A stretch of 25,973 bases of DNA from Gnetum montanum (Eukaryota > Streptophyta > Gnetopsida > Gnetales > Gnetaceae), in NCBI GenBank assembly GCA_015680685.1, contig MNCI01017705.1:492686-518658 (forward strand). The letters are read 5' to 3'. Made by a program: the position numbers and the translations under genes. Every line of letters starts with the position of its first letter. Positions within the stretch are counted from its first letter, which is position 1. This document shows positions 18,820 through 25,973 of the stretch, in pieces. A model generated the notes under the pieces. The model made no database searches and had not been told where the DNA came from. It saw only the letters and a list, made by a program, of their open reading frames with translations.

Positions 18820-20703
18820 ATGTCTTCTTCTTATAGGATTGCCTCTCTATCCAAGTTTGATGAAGCTCATTAGCTGGTGTCGTAGCAATATTGAGTGGTA
18901 TATGCTCATCTTGATGAGTATGTACCTAATTTCACCTTCATCTTACATTAGGATGAATAGCTATGATGACATGACATGGAAGGCAACATTGTGTTGCTAC
19001 CCGATCAATCTATTCCTACAATGCTCCAACAATTGCTTATATGATGGGATCTCCAAGAACATCATGTTGAGTATGTTGTATAAGATACTGACACTAGGGA
19101 TTATCATCCCACTGAGGAACAATGTCTATAGGGACAACAACTAGAACAATTCCATGAATTTGTGAAGGGAAAAGGATTTAATGATTCTCCATTCTTGCTG
19201 TACCAAAAGGATGATGGGGAACCCTTCTTTGGGGGTTTTCCATCCAGTGAAATTCCTCTCTTTGAATTTGGTGATGGAGGTCAAATTCAGAACCTATGGT
19301 CCACAATTCAGAATCCCTACTCTAGTAAGAATGGATCTAATAACGAAGAAGAATCCAATGAGGCAAGTCAAGGTAAAAATGCAGATAAAAATCAAGATTG
19401 TAATCATGGTCACGATCATTGAAGAGGTGGTAGCATGCATCGTGATGGTGCTAGTCCTCCTTCCTCTTCATCTTCATCATCATCATCTTCTTCTTCTAGC
19501 TCTAATCGCAACTGCAGGAGGCGAGACCATGATGGAGGTGACCAAAATGACTGACAAGACCGAAATGATCGAAGGGACCATTGGGAAAGGCAAGATCAAA
19601 AGCATGGAAATTTAAGAGGGCACATCACCATGAATGAAGAGGCACCATGATCATGGCCTTGATGAGCCTTTGCTTACTACCCAAAGTATGCTCAACATCG
19701 CAAAGGTAGTATGAATTCCAACAAGGCAGGTAAAAAATAGTCAAATCAAAAGGCTAGACATGAACGATATTCCTTGATTCGAAGGGGGATATAAATTTGA
19801 TTTGTAGAACCATCTCCAAGCTTTTCAAGATGCATGTACCTTGTAGAACATAGAGAATGAGTGGCAAAAACTTTATTTATTTCCAAGGACACTCATCAAA
19901 GGAGAAAAAAATTGGTACTAGTCCTTAAAGCCAAAATTTATCAAATGATGGAGTACCATGCTTGAATTGTTTAATGATAAATATCAAACATACTCTAGAT
20001 TGTCCAACTTGAGAAGGCAAATCCAAGGATGGAAATAAGGAACACATGAACCCTTGGATGTCGCTATCAACCAATACTATTCCTTAATGCACAAATGTCC
20101 TGGCCATGATTATTTTCAACTATATTAACTTCACCACATTGTAGATGAGCTTTGATCAGAAATGAAGAGAATCCTTGGTGTCTATTCCCAAAGGCAACTA
20201 TCATAATTAAGTGTCTATTAGATACAAAGACTAATCAAGTAGGTAGCTAAAGAGGAAGGTGAATTAAGAAAAAGAGAAAGTGTAGAAGAGTATAACTACA
20301 ATCATTCCATCTAAAAGAGGGAGGTTCAATTCTGTGATAGTGAGGAAGAATCTACATTTGATGAGGTGGTGAATAGGAAAACCTTGCCACTCTAAAAATT
20401 TCAATCTAAAATTATGACCAAGGTTGATTAGTTATGGAACTCCATGAATAGTAGATTTCAAGCTGTCTTAAAAATTGTTGAAGAGTCAAAAAAATAAGGT
20501 AGTGATCATGAGTGTAGGAGGTGCAAGGAAGTTGAACGTGCTTATCAAAAAGGTAAGGGTAAGATTGTTGCAATAGAAAACGTTGTAGAAAGAAAATTAG
20601 ATGATGATGGTGGACATAACCTCTGCCAGTATGTACATTCTAAGGGATGTTGCCCCATAGTATCACACTTACAAGAGTTTGGGGTTTATGCTTTGCATCC
20701 ATG
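18820..20703 (+). pseudogene. Element E gag (degenerate)
   Basis: The start ATG at 18820 (MSSSYRIASLSKFDEAH) was chosen because this frame runs into VVYAHLDEYVPNFTFILH, the N-terminal motif shared with A and D. The longest clean run (19162-19422) reads KGFNDSPFLLYQKDDGEP and then an Asn/Glu-rich stretch. A run of 14 serines follows (about 19456-19500), then Arg/Asp-rich repeats. The core gag domain is at about 19800-20290 (HLQAFQDACTLQNIEN, FNDKYQTYSRLSNLRRQI, RILGVYSQRQ, EEGELRKRES). A Cys-bearing end (ECRRCKEVE; HSKGCCPIVSHLQEFGVY) ends at TGA 20701-20703. Stops at 18949-18951, 18958-18960 and 20036-20038 are shared with relatives. It may form particles only with help from another copy, if at all. 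Confidence 0.75.
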
Positions 20704-21400
20704 ACTAACACAAAGACAACCATCTAGAAGATTACCTTATCCTCAAGGTAATTTTAGGCAGTTCCATTGGTAGTAGCCATATTATCCTAGTGGAACTCCA
20801 CCGCAACCATATGAGCAGTATCAATAGTGGCAACAACCACAGTCATGGGCAATGGCACCACTAAGGCAGCAATACCCTTATAGACAACCTAATCCATATG
20901 GGTACTACATTCAACAACCCCTATCTTCACGTGACTCCTCCAGTCACATTTCTACTTTCCAATCTCACTACCACCATTCTAATTATTATTGAACTCATTC
21001 TTCACATGAAAGAAGGGATGCCATCTTTTATCCTTATCCCCCTCTTGTTCCTACACATGTTCCTTCTCTAGCCACATAGCTACCTCCTACTCCACATATG
21101 TAGGGTGAACTACCAGCTCAACTACAACAATGCAATGCTACTAGGGCTATTAATCTACAGCTGATTCATCAACTGAGTGGATTGAATACTCGATCAAGGA
21201 AAAGACCTTTCTTTCAACCTCGCAGTCCACCCATGGTTGACAACCCTATCCCTCCATCTTCCTTTATATCAAATTCTTTCAAGTCCCCTTCAAACCAAAA
21301 TTTTCCTAGGTTCCATACTATGATGCTTACTCACACTGTATTTGATTGGATCCATATTTGAAACCTTCCCAGGAAATTAGCTAATCCTAGAAGTCCTCTC
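20704..21400 (+). pseudogene. Gln/Pro/Tyr-rich Gag-Pol linker of element E
   Basis: This reads as a low-complexity, Pro/Gln/Tyr/Ser-rich chain (YPSGTPPQPYEQYQ, YPYRQPNPYGYYIQQP, PYPPLVPTHVPS) ending in LNTRSRKRPFFQPRSPP before protease. Element A has a comparable spacer at 3720-4060. Stops replace several expected Gln or Trp codons. I see no known domain; it is presumably a flexible spacer between nucleocapsid-like Gag and protease. Confidence 0.5.
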
Positions 21401-21838
21401 ATTTATTTACAAATTACTGGGAATGAACCGTGCAAAGCTCTTCTCAACTTAAGTTCTAGTGTCAATTTAATTTCTCATGAGATGTACATTGCATGGAACC
21501 TACCTCCTCTCAAGAAGAGTAATATTAGATTAGAATTGGTAGACCAATCCATCACTGTTCCATTAGGACTAGTGGAAGACATTGTGACCACTGTCTATGG
21601 GTGGTCTTATTCTGCTAATTTTTTAGTGATCAAGGTGGAGAATTGCAACAGGGATTTTCCAATCATCATGAAAAGGGCATGGCTTAGCACTGTTGATGCA
21701 AAAATGGACATCAGAGATCTTTCCCTAGAAATATCCAAAGAAAATGCATTTGGAAATATCAAGAAGAAGAGAGTTCCATACATTGCGTACAATGATATAG
21801 GGTGCAATTATGTGCAAAAACTTTGGGCTATGAAATAA
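21401..21838 (+). pseudogene. Element E aspartic protease (active-site Asp lost)
   Basis: The motif order matches element A: SPLIYLQITGNEPCKALL, then NLSSSVNLIS where DxG is expected, SHEMYIAWNLPPLKKSNI, LELVDQSITVPLGLVEDIV, GWSYSANFLVIKVE and IIMKRAWLSTVDAKMDI. The catalytic Asp is Asn (codon 21446-21448) and the Gly is Ser, so it would be inactive even though 21482-21838 is still open for 118 codons. The Asp-to-Asn change is a single G-to-A transition. Confidence 0.8.
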
Positions 21839-22089
21839 TCATCTATCTCTGCATGCAAATAGTATGCACTAGAAGTAGAAATTAAAAGGTGTTTGTATGC
21901 AGAAGTCACAAAATAGGAGAGCACCTAGTGGCTGACCATTGATTCTAAGAGCAGCATACTTTGCATGAAACCAATTGAGAGCCTGACATGTGCATATGTT
22001 ATAGGCATGGATGAACTAGAGTAAGTTCAACACCAACTCTCTAATGTTGCAAATGATAATACTTATTGGGAAGAATTGGAAATTCCTAA

Positions 22090-23060
22090 AAATTTTAAGT
22101 AAGAGCCCTTTGAACTAAAAATGCTACTGGCTGGAATGGAATGCATGTTTTTCAAAAATGGCAATTCTGTCATAATCAATGCAAATCTTTCTCCAAAGCA
22201 GAAAAAGATGCTATTGAATGTGGTTGAAAAATAGTCCACAAATTTTGCTTGGTCATATCTTGAAATCACATAAATTGATCCTAGGATATGCCAGCATCGT
22301 ATCTACACTAATTCAGCCATGAAGCCAAAGAGACAGCCACAGAGCTGATTGAACCACAAATTGAAGCAAGCTGTTAAAGAGGAAATCGAACAACTCCTCA
22401 AGGCAGGGTTCATTTATCCCATTGCAGATAGTGAGTGGGTTAGTCCACTCGTAATTGTGAAAAAAGAGGAAAGTGGCAAGTATGTAGTGATTTTTGGCTA
22501 TTGAATATGGCAACATTCAAGGATCATTTTCCATTTCTATCTATTGATTAGGTGTTAGACACAATATTTGGGCATTGCTACTACAGTTTTCTAGATGGTT
22601 ATAGTGGCTATAACCCAATTTAGATTGCACCAAAGGACCATACGAAGACAACATTCATGAGTCCTTGGGGGAATTTTGCTTATCACAAGATGCCATTTGA
22701 TCTATGTAATGCTCTTGCTACGTTCCAACACCTAGTTCTAAGAATTTTTCAATAGCAAATCAAAAGTGGTGTGGAAGTCTTCAAGGATGACTTCTCCACT
22801 TATGGAGCTACATTTAAGCAAATTTCCTTGAGCAAGTACTAAAACGATGTGTTGAAACCAACTTGAGGCTCAATTGGCTAAAAAGTCATCTAATGGTCCA
22901 AGAAGGCATTGTATTAGGACACAGAATATCACAAGTAAGAATTGAGGTAGACCCTAAGAAAATAAGGATCATCCAAGGAATAACCCACCAACCAAAAACT
23001 ATCAAAGATGTTTGATCATTCCTTGGGCATACTAGCTACTACCAGCAATTCATAGAGAAT
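22090..23060 (+). pseudogene. Element E reverse transcriptase (degenerate)
   Basis: N-terminal motifs are FELKMLLAGMECMFF, VIINANLSPKQKK and ICQHRIYTNSAMKPKRQP, then KQAVKEEIEQLLKAGFIYP and SEWVSPLVIVKKEESGKY. After frameshifts, motif A reads YSFLDGYSGY with its Asp kept (22594-22596). The expected MPFGLCNA is MPFDLCNA. Motif C reads FKDD (22780-22791): both Asp are kept but the preceding Met is Lys. A later motif is HTSYYQQFIENFSKIAKPL. It aligns throughout with element A's RT. Stops occur before STNFAW and IDP, among others. Confidence 0.85.
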
Positions 23061-23199
23061 TTCTCTAAGATCGCAAAGCCATTGGTAAAGCTGACAAAGA
23101 AAGATGCTTCATTTGTCTAGATCATAGAATGTGGAAAAGCATTCCAATAGCTAAAAGAGAAACTTGTAAAAACTCAAATCCTACAAGCACCTGACTAGT

Positions 23200-23590
23200 C
23201 CATACCATTTCATATCATGATGGATGCATCAAATTATGCATTGGGAGCCATGATTACATAAATGGATGACCAAAAACATCCATACTACATCCACTGCGCT
23301 AGCCAAAGCATTATGGGTGCATAACTAAACTACACCACTACAAAAAAAATAAGAATTAATGGTAGTGGTGTTTGCTCTAGAGAAGTTTAGGCATTATGTG
23401 CTTGGATATAAGGTGTTTGTGCACATGAGCCATAGTGTCATTTGCTTCCTGATGAACAAGCCAATGGTAAGCCCCCATGTCATATGGTGGCTGGTGATCT
23501 TGCATAAATTCAATCTTACAATGGTAGATTGGAAGGGCACTGAGAATGTGGTTGTTGATCGCTTTTCTCAGTTGCGATGGAGCAACAAAG
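23200..23590 (+). pseudogene. Element E RNase H domain (degenerate)
   Basis: Motifs in order: IPFHIMMDASNYALGAMI (first Asp kept), YYIHCASQSIMGA, LNYTTTKK, then after a frameshift MVVVFALEKFRHYVLGYK, VFVHMSHSVICFLMNKP and ENVVVDRFSQL. In the last block the expected TDH is MSH, so a catalytic Asp is lost. The frame 23359-23748 stays open for 129 codons and runs into the integrase linker. Confidence 0.8.
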
Positions 23591-23699
23591 AGGAAGAAAA
23601 CCCACTATCTGATATGTTTCTTGATCAACTCTTGTTTACTAAAACTATAATTGAACAATTTTCCAATAAGCCTAAATGGTATGATGGCATTCTCACCTA

Positions 23700-24480
23700 T
23701 CTTCTCACCCAAGAGATGCCACAAGGGTTTGACCAACAAAAGAAATAGCAGTTTCTTTACCAGATAAAACACTTCATGGAGATCAAAAGACACCTCTACA
23801 AGGTGTGCACTAATGGCCTGGTTCATTGGTGTGTCCCTGATGTTGATCAACTTTGCATTCTTCAAGATGCTCATGAAGGTCCTTGTGGAGGACATTATGC
23901 TGAGAGATGCATGGCCATTAAAATCCTAATGGTAGGATACTATTGGCCAGCAATCTTCACAGATGCTCACCATTAAGTCCACTCTTATGAATGATGCAAA
24001 TGAGATGATGGAACGACTTCTCGAATGAAGGAACCTCAATAATGAATTCAACCACTGGAACCATTTGACATATGAGGCATTGATTTCATAGGTTCCATCA
24101 TGTCCATGTCAAATGGAAAGGTATACATCATAGTCACTATTGATTATTGTACGAAATGGGCAAAAGAAGCAGCCATCATCGACTATACATCTCCTACTAT
24201 TGATTAGTTTGTAACAAAATGTTGTAAATAGGTTTGGTATGCCACATGCATTAATTTTTGATAATAGAACTCACTTTATAGGCACTCCTTTTTGGAAGCT
24301 CATGCAATGCTTGGAGGTTGAACATAAATTTACAACATCTTACCAACTCCAAGCCAATGGTCAAGCTGAGGTTACCAATAGAAAAATCACAAGGATTCAA
24401 ACAAGAACTATTAGCAAATATAGGAAAGACTAGAGCACAAAACTCAAAGATGCTCTTTAGGCCTACCGCTCAACATGGAA
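23700..24480 (+). pseudogene. Element E integrase (frame broken, catalytic D,D35E residues kept)
   Basis: Zinc-domain half: DAHEGPCGGHYAERC, MAIKILMVGYYWPAIFTDAHH, with the Cys pair eroded. Catalytic core: IVTIDYCTKWAKEAA gives the first Asp (24142-24144), LIFDNRTHFIG the second (24260-24262) and NGQAEVTNRKITR the Glu (24368-24370). The second Asp and the Glu are separated by 35 residues, the D,D35E pattern. The frame is broken by stops and by a shift between the first and second Asp (near 24190-24240). Element A has lost the second Asp and the Glu, so the two copies decayed independently. Confidence 0.85.
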
Positions 24481-25159
24481 ACTTCCTATAGGCTATTCTC
24501 CCTATGAGCTTGTGTATGGAAAATTACCAACACTTTTTATTTAATCCAATCTTCGTACACTTTCAACAGCCTATCGCCTTGACCTTGACTTGAGTCTAGC
24601 ACAAAAAGAAAGACTAATGAATCTCAATCTATTAGACAAAAATCAATTGGTGGCCCTATCATCTAAGGAGTTGCACAAAGCCTACAATAAAATGTGCCAT
24701 GACCTTAAAATCAGAAAAGTCAAATTTCAACTAGGAGATAAGATTCTCTACTAAAACCCTACACATGTACCTTAACGAACTAAGTTCCAAACTTTGTGGG
24801 AAGGACCTTACATCATTTATGAAACTTTTTCTTCTAGGGTCATGATGATCTATAAACCTAAGAGCCCAGACAAGAAATAGTTGGTCAACATCAAACAAAT
24901 CAAACCTTTCCATGAGCATGATTTAGCTAATACAACAAATGCCTCATTAGATGAACAACTACACTCCATATTTTGGATCTCCTCCTTTCAACTTAGTCGT
25001 GGAAGAGATGGCCACCCATGCTAACCATGTAAGCAGCTCCTCAATTTTCCACCCTTTTTGTTTTACACATTTTTTTTTACAACTTTTTATTTTACACATT
25101 CTTTATTTTACACCTTGTTTTCATGTTATTAATCTTTTCTAATTTTGTTTTACACCAGT
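24480..25159 (+). pseudogene. Element E integrase C-terminal tail and pyrimidine-rich 3' region
   Basis: Coding resemblance continues (FQLGDKILY-like segment near 24725-24750, then KLWEGPYIIYE in broken frames) to about 24930. From about 25045 the strand becomes strongly T-rich, with TTTTACAC repeated at roughly 25061, 25091, 25109 and 25149. No env-like ORF and no clear polypurine tract is seen before 25160, where an inverted LTR begins. The tail aligns with the end of element A at 210-540 up to the GATAAG where A is cut. Confidence 0.55.
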
Positions 25160-25973
25160 TGATGAGTGGCGAGGTACACCTACACTCAACCATACGAAAC
25201 GAGCGTAGCACACGTGATCCGGTCGAACTCCGCAGACTAAATGCCTAAACGCCCCATGGAACACTTGGGGTTAATCATTCGTTGTCTTCCCAGACTTACT
25301 TGTTGTTGTCACGGTGTATGGTTAAGTAAGTCTGAGGTATATGATTTTTTTGGTCTTTTCAGGTTTATCTCCTATGCTAAAGGGTGAAGGTTTGACAAAG
25401 CTAAGTAACTCTAACTAAGGACCTAAGTCTATATTAACTAGCATCAACATCCATTCCCACTTACCGTACACACCCTGAACTATGCAACTGTGGCTACCAA
25501 ATGCTAATCGTTAATGGGATCACCACACGTAACGCACGTGCTTGAAGTGGTTGTACTAAGGCACTTAACTAGCCTAAGTGTGATAAGCAACCGATTCCTT
25601 GACTAGTCGTACACACCCGTAGGTGCTCATAGCCAAGTCGTACTTATCCCACGTTCTAGGAGATAAGGGTAAGAGAACCTAACTAGCCTAAGTGCAATGA
25701 ACAGCCAATTCCTTGACTAGCCGTACACATTGGGACTACCACTAGGATTACCAAGCGTAGATCCTGGAATACACTACTGGGTTACCAAGTAGTCACAATG
25801 CTCATAATCAAGTCGTACTCATACCGCATGCGACAAGCAACCAATTTCTTGACTAGCCATACACATCCTTAGATGCTCTTAATCAAGTCATACTTGTACC
25901 GCATTCTAGGGAAGTAATAAATAACAATAAATAAAATCCTATCCATGCACTGCAAGGTTTATCCAATCAAGTT
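25160..25973 (-). mobile_element. Partial LTR (U5/R side), minus orientation, running off the window
   Basis: Begins on the plus strand with TGATGAGTGGCGAGGTAC, the reverse complement of the LTR 3' end seen in element E (GTACCTCATTGCTCATCA, 18641-18658). Further matches to the inverted 5' LTR of E include CACACGTGATC, CATTCGTTGTCTTCC, GAGGTATATGATTTTT and the ACCAAG repeats. No PBS adjoins it on the left, so it looks like a solo LTR or the end of an element inserted in E's 3' tail. It is CpG-rich, hence younger than its neighbours. The likely target duplication is CCAGT (25155-25159); the other copy is outside the window. Confidence 0.7.
25569..25910. repeat. Three-unit tandem repeat within the right-edge LTR
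   Basis: Unit 1 is about 25569-25660, unit 2 about 25684-25828, unit 3 about 25829-25910. Each contains CAACCRATTYCTTGACTAG or a close variant, GTACACA, TGCTCWTARYCAAGTCRTAC and, in units 1 and 3, a final TTCTAGG. Unit 2 is longer because it carries the TTACCAAG motif pair shared with the LTRs of A and E. Confidence 0.75.

Larger units (their letters stand above)
17820..25159 (+). mobile_element. Element E: Ty3/gypsy (Tat/Athila-like) retrotransposon, decayed
   Basis: Plus-strand relative of element A: 5' LTR (17820-18658), tRNA-Asp PBS, gag, protease, RT, RNase H, integrase and a pyrimidine-rich tail. It has numerous stops and frameshifts in every domain. Its expected 3' LTR is not seen; instead a CpG-rich LTR of the same superfamily in the opposite orientation begins at 25160. 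From PBS to 25159 is about 6.5 kb, with no env-like ORF or second RNase H that I can recognise, so it is compact for the Ogre/Tat/Athila group. Confidence 0.85.

Noticed and set aside
19181-19615. 144-residue Met/Ile/His/Leu-rich plus-strand frame
   Set aside because: It is the shifted frame of the gag Asn/Glu, Ser and Arg/Asp tracts. The gag frame is supported by homology to element A on both sides.
25160-25973. Right-edge sequence as element E's 3' LTR
   Set aside because: Similarity to E's 5' LTR is in reverse complement, which a normal LTR pair cannot show.
1-25973. tRNA, rRNA, CRISPR array, organellar DNA insert or bacterial operon
   Set aside because: No cloverleaf-like gene, rRNA-like block, regularly spaced repeats or plastid/mitochondrial gene sequence was recognised by eye; a tRNAscan and an organelle BLAST would settle it.

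Overview
The window looks like repeat-dense intergenic DNA from a large plant nuclear genome. It is AT-rich and built almost entirely of decayed LTR retrotransposons; no intact host gene, tRNA, rRNA or CRISPR array was seen. Plant origin follows from the retroelement lineages (a Del/Tekay-type chromovirus and Ogre/Tat/Athila-type Ty3/gypsy elements), from primer-binding sites matching plant tRNA-Asp and initiator tRNA-Met, and from decay dominated by C-to-T and G-to-A changes with many in-frame TAG/TGA/TAA. The species cannot be named. A seed plant with old, slowly removed repeats (a gymnosperm, for example) would fit, but this is inference. No coding region here is intact.

Layout, with letters used in the entries. 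(1) 1-209: end of a CpG-rich minus-strand LTR inserted into the 3' tail of element A. (2) Element A, 210-7130, minus strand: Ty3/gypsy Tat/Athila-like, with integrase, RNase H, RT, protease and gag from left to right, then the tRNA-Asp PBS (6208-6225) and 5' LTR (6227-7130). (3) Element B, 7131 to about 16196, minus strand: a chromovirus broken in its integrase by element A and in its gag by element C, with an initiator-Met-type PBS (13382-13393) and a long LTR from 13397. (4) Element C, 10160-12780: an insertion with TGTTGGC/GCCAACA ends and the target duplication ATTAC on both sides. It has a TATA box, a 431-base assembly gap, a GC-rich leader and a short copia-gag-like ORF. (5) Element D, about 16197-17818, minus strand: only the gag start, PBS and 5' LTR of a relative of A. 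(6) Element E, 17820-25159, plus strand: another relative of A with 5' LTR, tRNA-Asp PBS, gag, protease, RT, RNase H and integrase. (7) 25160-25973: a CpG-rich minus-strand LTR of the same superfamily, in inverted orientation next to E and running off the window.

The nesting gives a relative order. B is older than A and C, which both interrupt it. A is older than the LTR at 1-209, and E is older than the LTR at 25160-25973. Elements A, D and E share LTR termini (TGATGA...TCA), a one-base spacer, the PBS, gag motifs and even some in-frame stop positions. They are therefore one family, compact and without a visible env-like ORF. The most interesting signals are a 28-bp perfect CpG-rich palindrome just upstream of an LTR TATA box with analogous dyads in the sister LTRs, the shared stops, the head-to-head LTR pair around 17819, and the insertion at 10160-12780 whose footprint leaves the gag frame continuous.
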